From positions 1-41,206 of the forward strand of contig JACDHA010000012.1 in the NCBI GenBank assembly GCA_013821315.1: DNA of 41,206 bases, in the 5' to 3' direction. The stretch comes from Candidatus Dependentiae bacterium (lineage in GTDB: Bacteria; Babelota; Babeliae; Babelales; Babelaceae). A program made the position numbers and the translations under genes. Position 1 is the stretch's first letter; each line of letters starts with the position of its first letter. This document shows positions 29,821 to 41,000 of this stretch, in pieces. A model generated the notes under the pieces. The model was given only the letters and a program-made list of their open reading frames with translations. It did not search any database and was not told the DNA's origin.

Positions 29821-31872
29821 ATGTTAGCCAAACAAAAGACTACTATACATAGTATTTTACTTATCCATTTGGTTTTTTTTGGTGGCTTAAAAAGCTTTTG
29901 TAAAAGCCCCATTGCCCCTAAATCATTAATTATTATTTTAGATAGAGATTACGAAGAAACGTGCGCAAAAAGCCTCGAGCAAGATGGCTACGACACTCTA
30001 AGTAGACCAGAAGGAGTTGGCGCTATAACATCTACACTTATAGTAGCATTACATCAGCAAGCAGCACCTATAGTAACAAGCAAAAGTTTACTCCAAAACA
30101 TTCAAGATCATACTACTATTTTAGAAGATTTTATTTTAAAAAACAGAACGTATATTTTTAAAAAGTACAATTCTTTTAAACGATTTTCATCTCAAGAGCT
30201 TATTAAACAATTTCGCATACAAGCCACCTATACAACTACTATGTATGACCTGGTAAACAACTCCCTTAAGAATTTGCTCAATACTACTTCTCAACAAGAA
30301 CTTCTTAAAACACTTAAAAACATAAGTAATTCTCCTACCTTTTCTATTGAGCAAGCTCCTCTGCTTTTTACTCAAGCACTTACTAACAGATATCATAAAA
30401 CATGTTATAACGAACTAACAACGTATATGCTCTGTATGCTTACGTTAAAACAGTTACACAATTGGCGATTATACTCAATTAGCCAAGATATGTGTGTTTT
30501 AGTGCCCTCTAAAACTCTACAGCAAAACCTAAAGCCATTACAATCTCAAACACATACAAAGTTTTCCCCTTTAGAGTATGCAACAGGATTTAAACTTAGT
30601 CTTTTACCTGAGTTTACACTAAAACCTGGCCGCGATATTTTAACATGTTCTTATAAGCCTCTCTCTCTTATTTTAAAGAAACTTTTTATAACCACCCAAG
30701 AATACAAAAAATCAGGCTACAAGCCACTCTGCTGGAATATCTATCTTACAGGCCATGGCTCTGCTTCAACAAACTATCAAGAACAACAACACTATTACCA
30801 ATTACTTGAAAAACATTATCAACATAATCCCCAAAAAAATAAAACGGAAACTTATAGAAAACTACAAACTATTAAAGAGCATATAAAAAAGTCTAAAAAC
30901 AAAATACCCGAAGGCACCATAGCAACGTTACCAATACATGAGTTTAGAGAGCTCCTCTTATTTTTCCATACGCAGTTAACTGTAAACTTGCTTTTTTATG
31001 CTTCATGTTATGCTGGTGGTTACCATTTAGAAATACCGTTTATGTACAACAAAAAGCCTTTACGGCTTAATTATACAATTATTGCAGGATCTGTAGCTGA
31101 ATGCCCTATTAAACAAAGTGTTCCTTCGTTGGCATTACCACCTTACAGACAAGTAAAAAATGGTACACATACAACCATTTACGGCATTACACCAGAGTCT
31201 ATAGATTTAGGAAAAAAAAGCCTTACCTTAACAACAAAACTCTGTTTTAATAGTTTTTTTAGTGCTCTAAAAAAGCAGTTACTCTCAAAACACCTATTTA
31301 TTAAGGCCTTAGAATCAGTACATGTTTACCATGACAAAAACAGTAATTTACTTAAAGAATATGCTTGCAATATTCCCTGGATACGTCATAAAAATACAAT
31401 GCATTTCAAGCTTTTACTGTCTTCAAAAAAAACGTGTCCCCATCTCTCTCTAGCAACTCAAAAAGATCTGCAAACGCCACTCATTTTTACAAGTCCTATG
31501 CCATGGCAACTGTATAATAACCCCTGTTATATTTCGCAGTTACAAACTCACAGTGATACACTTCAAGACATAGTAGGAGCATTGTTACCTATTGACGATC
31601 TTAAAGCGTCACGCGTTATTTTTATCAAAAAACTTATCTGTAAATCAAGCCCACTTTTACCACGATTTTTTGATCAAGCCACTACAGAACTCACTAATGT
31701 ACTCTTTTGTTACGGTATTCCTGATTGTGATACCTTAACAATCAATACCACCATAACATCTTATTTTACGTATCAATCTACCCATTACAAAGTAATTTTT
31801 AAAAACGACAAAAGCCTCTCTTTACAAAAAAATCACTCTGATGCTTTTCTTGCTTTTATCCAAAAGGGTTAA
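29821..31872 (+). CDS. Exported protein with caspase-like (clan CD) His/Cys dyad
   Basis: A 683-residue protein with a signal peptide (about residues 9-27, HSILLIHLVFFGGLKSFC). No full family is recognised, but the centre has the arrangement of a caspase-fold peptidase: strand WNIYLTGHGS with H312, about 80 residues later TVNLLFYASCYAGG with C396. A hydrophobic strand ending in HG and a second ending in (S/A)C-x-GG are the catalytic His and Cys of clan CD enzymes (metacaspases, clostripain, gingipain, C80). An Asp after SLIIIL (residue 41) starts a first strand, SLIIILDRDYEE, as such folds often do. Substrate and role are unknown. Ribosome binding site is weak (AGAGCA). The giant repetitive gene follows 150 bases downstream. 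Confidence 0.6.
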   Translation: MLAKQKTTIHSILLIHLVFFGGLKSFCKSPIAPKSLIIILDRDYEETCAKSLEQDGYDTLSRPEGVGAITSTLIVALHQQAAPIVTSKSLLQNIQDHTTILEDFILKNRTYIFKKYNSFKRFSSQELIKQFRIQATYTTTMYDLVNNSLKNLLNTTSQQELLKTLKNISNSPTFSIEQAPLLFTQALTNRYHKTCYNELTTYMLCMLTLKQLHNWRLYSISQDMCVLVPSKTLQQNLKPLQSQTHTKFSPLEYATGFKLSLLPEFTLKPGRDILTCSYKPLSLILKKLFITTQEYKKSGYKPLCWNIYLTGHGSASTNYQEQQHYYQLLEKHYQHNPQKNKTETYRKLQTIKEHIKKSKNKIPEGTIATLPIHEFRELLLFFHTQLTVNLLFYASCYAGGYHLEIPFMYNKKPLRLNYTIIAGSVAECPIKQSVPSLALPPYRQVKNGTHTTIYGITPESIDLGKKSLTLTTKLCFNSFFSALKKQLLSKHLFIKALESVHVYHDKNSNLLKEYACNIPWIRHKNTMHFKLLLSSKKTCPHLSLATQKDLQTPLIFTSPMPWQLYNNPCYISQLQTHSDTLQDIVGALLPIDDLKASRVIFIKKLICKSSPLLPRFFDQATTELTNVLFCYGIPDCDTLTINTTITSYFTYQSTHYKVIFKNDKSLSLQKNHSDAFLAFIQKG

Positions 31873-32009
31873 TATTGCTCTAACTATTCTCGCTCATTGA
31901 AGTTAGGCCATGCGCTTATATTCTACTCTTACCAGTCATTCTTTAACACAAATTAGACAAAACCTAAGCTCTATGTTAAAGATCAACATTAAAGAGAGTA
32001 CAATTTATT

Positions 32010-32016
32010 AGGAGGT
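32010..32016 (+). promoter_or_regulatory. Perfect Shine-Dalgarno site of the giant gene
   Basis: AGGAGGT lies six bases before ATG 32023, the strongest ribosome binding site seen in the window. It fixes the start and suggests high expression. A weak promoter TTAAAG (31976-31981) / TACAAT (31999-32004), 17 bases apart, would leave a leader of only about a dozen bases. Confidence 0.8.
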
Positions 32017-32022
32017 ATCATT

Positions 32023-35000
32023 ATGAAGTTATTTACATACTATAGTATTATATTAGGTTTAGCAGCTTGCTTGCTTTCGTGCAGTAACAGCATATCTCTA
32101 AATTCTTCAGATTACGTTATAACTACCCTTACCACTCAAGATAATACAAAGTCACTTAAGGCTCCCTCTTTATCCTTAAGTGATCTTAAAAGAGTTGCTC
32201 AATCGCCTAACACTCATTGGGTCTACGTACCAAATGAAGTAAAACAAGCCTTAAGAGAAAGCGGACAATGGAGCACAAGTGCTTTAAAAACAGATCTATC
32301 ACCATCTTTTTTAGATTTACTTCCCATTCTTGAAAATCAGTCTGACGTTACTTCTTATGAAAAAATTACTAAAGCTCTTTCGTGTATCTTAGATAAGCCC
32401 CTACAGAAAAGTCCATGCTCATCCAAGTTAGCACATCCTATTTTAGAAAAATATCATCAGACTTTACTCAATGGCGATGCATCCCTTTCTGTTACTACTA
32501 AAATGTGCAAAACGTCTCAGCAGCCTAGATACTCTGTAATAAATAATCTTTTAGTGAAAAAATGTTTAAAAGCAAAAAGCATTATTGCTCATTCTCTTGC
32601 CGTTCAAGACAAAGCAACTATCAAAGGCTCACTAATCAGCAATTCCATTAGTTCAAATACGGGAACATTTTCCGATTTAACTGTATCAGGAACTTTAAGT
32701 GCACCTAATTTTATTGTACCTGATATCTCTGCAATAACATCAGCTACACCACTTAATATACCTAATACAATAGTAAAGCGTGACGATACTGGAAGCTTTG
32801 CAGCAAGCATTCTTAAAAGCACTCAGGTAGGCATAGGTACAGACTCACCAACCCAAGCACTTGACGTACACGGCAATATTGTTGTTAATGGCTCTATTAT
32901 GGTAATGCCCAATACAACTGTTAAAAGCCCAGGAGCATATGATGTCTTAGTGCCTGTGGGTACCGTAAGCGCACAAAATTTATTAGCTTCAGATGATATA
33001 ACTGCTCAAACTGCACATTTAGGCACAACAAACACCGGATCTCTTACAGCTACAGGTTCTGTTAACTTTACTTCTTTTTCAGAAGGCTTACTCCATACAG
33101 ATACACTTGGCAACGTTTCATCATCATTACTTGCTACTAAAAATATTAATGATGCTGCTATAACTGATAGTAAGTTAGCGTCTTCTGTAGGCTCTACAGG
33201 TCAACCAAACTCTTTTGTTAAACTTGACAACCAAGGCAACTTTGCTGCTAATAGTATAGAAACTACAACACTAGGCATAGGCACACATATGCCTAACGCA
33301 GCCCTTGATGTTCAAGGAGATGCCCTTATTTCAGGTGCATTGACTGTTGGAACATTTAACGTATCAACTCTTAATGCTCCTAACATTTCTACTCCAGGAA
33401 ATATAACATCAAATACTGGTGATATTAAAGCACTACAAGGTTCTATAAGTGGAGCATCTCTTATTTCTTCAGGTCCTCTGACAGCTGGAGCATCTACTCT
33501 TGGCACTACAACCACTCAAGGGTTAGCTAATACAGGAGCTTTTAGTACAACAGGTCCTATTAATTTTAATTCACTGCCTCAAGGATTAGTACATACAGAT
33601 GCTTTAGGCGTCGTATCATCAGCTCTTTTAACAACAGCCGATATCAACAATAGGGTTATAACTGACACTAAATTAGCATCCCCTGTAAGCTCAACTGGTC
33701 AGGCTAATTCTTTTGTTAAACTTGACGGACAGGGAGACTTTGCTGCCCATACTATTACCGCTAACCTACTTGGCAATGCAACAACAGCAACGCTTGCAGC
33801 TCAAGTAAGTGGTCAAACACCCTTAAGCAATGCAGGAGCTGTTGTTCAAAGGGATAATAACGGTGATTTTGCTGCCGGTACGATAACTGCAAGTTTAACG
33901 GGTAATGCAACAACAGCAACCACAGCAGCCACTGCAACAGATTTTACTGGAACCCTTAGCGGCGAAGTTACAGGACCACAAAGTAATACACAAGTCGTTT
34001 CTGTTGCAGGCGTACCGGCAAATTTACTTGCAAGCGGAGCCACTCTGGCCAATGCTGCAACTGACACCAATACATTCCAAGCCGTTGTTAAACGTGATTC
34101 TAATGGTAACTTTTCTGCAGGTCTCATTACAGCAGATTTAGCAGGAAATGCCAGTACTGCAGTATCAGCAGGAAGCGCAACCAGTTTTAGCGGTATATTA
34201 AACGGAGATGTTACTGGCACACAAAACAACACACAAGTCATCTCAGTTGGTGGCCTGACTGCAAACTTAGTCTCTAGCGGAGCAACACTAGCAAACGCTG
34301 CTACTGATGCTAACACTGCTTTTACGTTAGTCAAAAGAGATACGAATGGCAATTTTTCTGCTGGAGCTATAACTGCCAATTTGTTAGGTAATGCTGACAC
34401 TGCAACACTAGCAGCCGCTGTAGCAGGTCAAACTTCCGCTAATAATGCCAATACCGTAGTACAACGCGATAACAATGGTGATTTTTCTGCAGGCACTATA
34501 ACGGCTAATCTAACTGGTACTGCAACAAATGCCGTAAACTTTACTGATGATCTAGCAGGTGAAGTTACGGGACCCCAAGGAGCAACAGTCGTATCTTCTA
34601 TTTCGGGAGTATCAGGCAACTCTCTTGCAATAGGAGCTACTCTTGCTAATGAAGCAACATCATCTAACACTGATAACAGTATAGTAAGACGCGATGCATT
34701 TGGAGGGTTTTCAGCAGGTCTCATTACAGGAACAGTGTCTACTGCTCTTGAAGCTCAAAACGTACTTGGTCAAACACCGCTATCAATATCAGGCACCGTT
34801 GTGCAACGGGATGATACTGGTGGTTTTTCTGCTGGAACTATAACTGCTGCTTTAAACGGCAACGCGAGTACAGCAACTATAGCAGACACAGTCAGTGGAC
34901 AAACTTCAGCAAACATAGGTAATACGGTCGTACAACGAGGTACAAATGGTGATTTTTCTGCAGGGACTATAACCGCTAATCTAAATGGTACGGCAATAAA

Positions 35001-38000
35001 TGCAATAAACTTTACTGGTAATCTAGCAGGCGAAGTTACTGGCCCTCAAGGAGCAACAGTTGTATCTTCTATCTCGGGCGTATCAGGTAACTCTATTGCA
35101 AGCGGTGCAACTCTTGCTAATAACGCAACTTTTAATAACGTTGCAAGCACTTTAGTTAAACGTGATGACAGCGGAAACTTTACTGCTGGAACTATTGCTG
35201 CAACTTTAGCAGGTAACGCAGATACCGCAACGACGGCTACTACCGTAAGCGGTCAAACACCAACAAATAACCCCGGTTCGGTTGTGCAACGAGATAGTAA
35301 TGGCAATTTTTCTGCAAATATAATTACTGCAAGCTTACAGGGCAATGCAGATACAGCAACAAACTTTACCGGTTTACTGTCAGGTGACGTTACAGGAACT
35401 CAGTTAGCTTCAGTAGTGAGTTTTGTAGGGGGTCTACCTACAAACAATATTGTTACTGGGGTCAATCTAGCTAACAGCGCTACACCCGCTAATGGTTTTG
35501 GCACATTAGTACAACGTGACGGCAATGGTGATTTTACAGCAGGTACCATTACTGCTCATTTAGCAGGTACTGCTGATACAGCATTAACAGCAGCTAACTT
35601 TTCCGGCACTTTATCAGGCGATGTTACAGGAACACAAAATAACACCAAAGTAGCCTCAGTAGGGGGTAAAACAGCAACAACTGTAGCTTCAGCAGTAACT
35701 CAAGTACAAGCTGCTAGCTCACTTAGTGACCCAGGCACTCTTGTTCTACGGGATGAACAAGGTAGCTTTTCAGCCAACATCATTACTGCTAATCTTACAG
35801 GCAACGCTTCAGGTAATGTAAACAAATTAGGCGATTCTATGTCGGGGCCCTTAAGCATAACCCCTTCATCAGAAACAGCTTTAACTGTTACAGGAGCCCC
35901 TGCTACACCTGCAATTAGAGTAATTCCTGAAGGAAATTCCAAAGGTATAGTTATAGAAAGCACTTTAGAGAATGCTCTTGAAGTTAACGTCAATAAGTTT
36001 ACTGTTTCAGGGTCTAATGGTAACACATCCATAGCAGGGACTCTTGCTGTAGGTGGCGCTACCCAACTTAATCTCTCTTCAGGCATAGTACATGCAGACA
36101 GCACTGGTATTTTAAGCTCTTCACCTATTGTTAATGCTGACATAGGGGCTAATGCCGGTATTGAGTATACTAAACTTGCTCTTGCAGGCTCTATTACAAA
36201 CAATGATATTGCTGCTAATGCAGCTATTAGTGACAGTAAATTAGCCCAAATAATAACCCCAGGAAAAGTGGCTCTAAGCGCTACTAACGGTACACCCGAT
36301 AATCAGATAAATACTCTGGTATCTCGTGATAGTTTTGGTAATTTTGCTGCTAGTACTATTACAGCAAATGTAGTCGGCAATATAACGGGGACAGGAAACT
36401 TAACTACACTCAACGCTGGCAATACTACTATTACCGGCCCTGTAGCGTTAAGTGGTACGACAAGTACTCTAAGCGTTGACGGGATAACTCAATTTAATAA
36501 TAGTGTCTCTTTTGCTCAAAATATTCCAGGTATAGCACAAAACACTCTCATAGTAACAAAAGGTCCTCTTTCAGGACCAAATGAATTTAATGCTATTAAT
36601 ACTGCTCTTGCTAGCATCACTGATAATTCTGCTATTAAACGTTATGTTATAGTTGTAGGTCCTGGAGTTTACAGTGAAACTACCATTCAACTTAAACCCT
36701 ATGTAAGCATTCGTGGTGAATCAACTAATGCCTGTATTATACAAGCAGCAAGCACCAACCAAGATTTAATAATTGGTACACCTAACGCCTCACTTGAAAA
36801 GCTTACCTTTACAGGAGCTACAGGGCCAGGTAACGCTGCAATTGTCTATAATGGTGGCGGTTTTTTTGATATAGTGCGCTGTAACTTTTTATCTAATACC
36901 ATTCATATTAAACAAGATTCTCTACAGGGCATTTCTGTTGTATCGCTCATTTCTTGTACTATAGATCCGTTAAGTAACTTTTCCACTGGGTTTCAAGTAA
37001 GCAATACAGGGACAAATACTTTTTCACTTTTAGGCTTATATGGCGTTAATTGGCTAGCATTAGCTAATTCTTATAGCCCTACATTTGACCTCGTTAATCT
37101 TAATGGTACTGGTTCTATATGTATAGGAAGTGGCATATTTGCAGGATCGGCAGTCAGTGTTTTAGGTGGAAACGCCTTTGTAGTAAGAAATGGTGCTGCA
37201 CTTCAAATTGATGGTATGACCTTAACTGCGTTCAATAAAGCATTATATCTTACAGATGAAGGCGTAGGACCAAATCTTAATGTTATAGGTGTTTACGCTT
37301 CAGGCAACACTACTAATATTCAAATTGATCATCCAGCAGCTACGGGAAGCGTCTCTGGTGTTGTAGACCGCTCAAAAATAGTCATAGATCCAAGCGCTAA
37401 TATATCGTTGCTTTTGTCTGATCCTGTTAATGCTGCTACGGTAGCAATTGGGCCTATTATAGCAGGTAATAGTATTGCAACTCAAACTAATATTGCACCT
37501 CAAATATTTTATGGATCAAACACTGGAACTCAATCCGGGGGAGAAGTAGTCACTATAAATGGAACTACCGTAACCTTGTCAGCAGGTACGGGCTATTTAA
37601 TGGTACAAAACGCTACTACTACAGATTTAAAATATGTAGAGTGGCCTCAACAAGATATTACGTTGCCGCTTAATCAAACCAACTATATTTTTGTAACCAA
37701 AGATGGTGTAATAACCTATGCACAAGCAAGACCTTCAAGTATCTCAACTATTATTCTTGGTATAATTACCACTAACACTACTACGGTTGATTATATACAA
37801 CAGACTAAACGACAAGGTGACCATACAGCTACCTTACTTGATACTGCTTGGCGTCAAGCTATAGGCAATCTCTATATTTCTGGTTCCATAGTTACTCAAA
37901 ATAGTACTATGCCTCTGCAACTTGATGTAACCCAAGGCCGTTATTATTATAGTACTCATGAATATTTACCAACTGGTGGTACTGCTGTAACATGGACCCC

Positions 38001-41000
38001 TTATTATCATAGTAGCACAGGCGGCTTTACGACGAACACTCCAACCAATACTCTTGATGGCAACTATGATAATAGTACAGGTACATTAGCACCTATACCC
38101 TCAGGACAATTTGCTCGTCATAGCTTATATATTGTAGCTAATGGAAACCCTGACGGAACTGATCATTATATGTTTGTTTATGCTCAAACAACCTATAACA
38201 CATTAATAGAAGCAGAAAATGGTGCAATACCTAATCCACCAAGTACTTTTACTAGCAACATTGCATTAATAGCCTCGGTTATTGTAACCAATGATCCAGT
38301 AACTGGCATTGCAATTGCATCAATACGTCAAGAGCAACCGCGCTTAACGTTTAAAGCAAGTAGCATGTCAGGTGTAACCAATCATGGTGACCTCACAGGT
38401 CTTTTAAATGACGATCATCCTCAGTATCTCTTAGTAACGGGAGCACGCAGCATGATAGGCAACTTAGATCTAGGTGCTAATAATATTACTAATGTCGGAC
38501 TTATTGATAATATAAATCTTAACACTCTATCAAATCGCTTAGTGCCTACGGGGGCCGATCCATTACCTACTGGCACATCTGTTACGATAGGCATTACAAA
38601 TCAACCAGGAATAGCAAACTCCTTTTCACGCTCAGATCACCAACATGCCCACGGAGATCAGCCCGGAGGCACATTACATGCTCTTGCAACAACTACAATA
38701 GCTGGCTTTATGTCTGCAGCAGACAAAGCAAATTTAGACAACATTAATCCTGCTAGTTTTGTCCAAAAATCCGGCGATACTATGACAGGAGAACTCGTTA
38801 TTTCTCCTAGTGCAGGTACTGCTCTTGTAGTTAACGGACAAGCAGGAGCTCCTGCTCTATTAGTAAATGCTGAGACAACTTCTACCGGCATTGCTATTGG
38901 CAACACATCAGGGAGCGCCCTTTCAGTAAATACGGACAAATTTATAGTACAAGGTTCTACAGGAAACACTACCATAGCAGGGACTCTGTCTGTACAAGGA
39001 GATACAGCACTTACAGCATTAGGTGCAACATCTCCAGGCCTTGTTCATGCTGCCAGTGGTACCGGATCGCTGACCTCCTCGCTTTTAGTTGACGGTGATA
39101 TTGCTTTAGGCACTATTTCTGACAATAAATTAAACTCACCCGTTACAAGCAGTAGTATCAATAATTCTTTGGTTAAAAGAGATGGCTCAGGCAGCTTTTT
39201 TGCCAATACTATAACTGCTAACACTTTTAATGGCTCGTTAAGTGGCGCAGCATCGCTTAACGTTTTAAAAACTGGTGACACTATGACCGGTCAGCTTACG
39301 GTATCACCACTAAGCGGCGGAGGTATAATTGTTAATTCAACAGCAAACAATGCCGGGGTAACCATCAATGGAAGTGCCAATGCACCTGCTTTACTTGTAA
39401 CTCCTGAAAGTGCATCTGATGGTATTTCCATAGAAGCTACTACAGGTAATGCATTAAAAATAAATACCAATAAATTTACTGTTTTAGGAACAACTGGCGA
39501 CACTTCTATCGCAGGAACCCTTTCAGTTACAGGGGCTACTAGACTCGCTTCTTTAGGTGCAACATCTCCAGGTCTTGTCCATGCTGCCAGTGGTACCGGA
39601 GCACTTACTTCATCACTTTTAGTTGATGGTGATATTACTCTAGGTACTATTTCTGACAATAAATTAAACTCACCCGTTACAAGCAGTAGTATAAATAATT
39701 CCTTGGTTAAAAGAGATGGCTCAGGTAGTTTTTCTGCCAATACTATAACTGCTAACACTTTTAATGGTGATTTAAATGGTACTGCTACTGGGGCTACCAA
39801 CTTTAATGGCACTCTTAGTGGCGACGTTACAGGAACACAAGGGGCTACAGTAGTAAGTATGATAGGGGGGCAATCAGCAAATGCTGTTGCTAATGCAACT
39901 CAGACTGTAAGCAACGCACAAAGCACTAATACGGGTGGTACTTTAGTGCTTCGTGATGGCACTGGTAATTTTGCAGCTGGCACTATTACAGCTTCATTAA
40001 CTGGAGCTGCCTCGCTTAATGTGCTTAAAGCGGGTGATACTATGACCGATACATTAACAATAATGCCACCTTTAAATCATAGCGCCCTGATAGCAGTTGG
40101 CGCGACAGGTACCAATAATTCAGGTCCCGTTATCTCTCTAACTCAAAATAGCAATCCTATAGGACTAGCAATCACCAGCACTGCTGGTAATGCTTTAACG
40201 GTAAATAACACCAACTTTATTGTTGAAGCTAACGGCAACACTACAATTGCAGGTAATTTAGGTGTCTTAGGAACGCCTACTTTTTCTCAGCTAGCGAGTA
40301 CTTCAGGCAACTTAGTACACGCAAATTCTAATGGCACTCTTTCTTCTTCTTCGCTAGTTAATAGTGATGTAGCAGCTAATGCAGCCATAAGCTATTCAAA
40401 GCTTAATCTTGCAGGTTCTATACTTGGCAGCGATATTGCAGAGGCAACTATTCCAGATAGCAAATTAAGCTCTCTTGTAAGCTCTGCTAATACTAGTAAC
40501 AGCCTAGTTAAACGAGATAGCTCAGGAAGTTTTGCAGCTAATACTATTACAGCTTTTAGTTTTGTTGGTCCATTAACGGGAAATGCTTCTTCCGCTACAA
40601 ACTTTACAGGTACACTTGCTGGCGATGTTACAGGCACTCAAACTGCTACTACTGTTAATTCTGTTGGTGGTCAATCAGCAGCAAACATTGCTAACACAAC
40701 GGTAACTGTTAATAATGCAACTGCAGCTAATACCGCTGGTACACTAGTACTACGCGATGGAACAGGTAACTTTAGTGCAGGAACTATTACTGCTAATCTA
40801 ACCGGTAACGTAACAGGAAATCTTACAGGTAATACCTCAGGTTCAGCTGCACTTAACGTACTTAAATCTGGCGATGCAATGACAGGAGCTTTAAGTATTA
40901 CTACAACAGCTGCTAGCATAACACCACTTACCCTTACCCCGCAAGCAAATTCAACGGGACTTTCTATTGGTGCAACTTCAGGTAATGCACTTAACATTAA

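Noticed and set aside
33846-34400. Long minus-strand open frames in the giant gene (also 34428-34724, 35700-36203, 38658-38975, 39291-39812, 40671-41150)
   Set aside because: They mirror the Ala/Thr/Gly/Asn-rich repeats; their translations are repetitive Val/Ala/Leu/Pro strings without start signals, a by-product of the codon bias of the sense gene.
33733-35790. CRISPR-like array
   Set aside because: The periodic pattern is coding (multiples of three), the units are 43 or 81 codons, and there are no short identical repeats with unique spacers.
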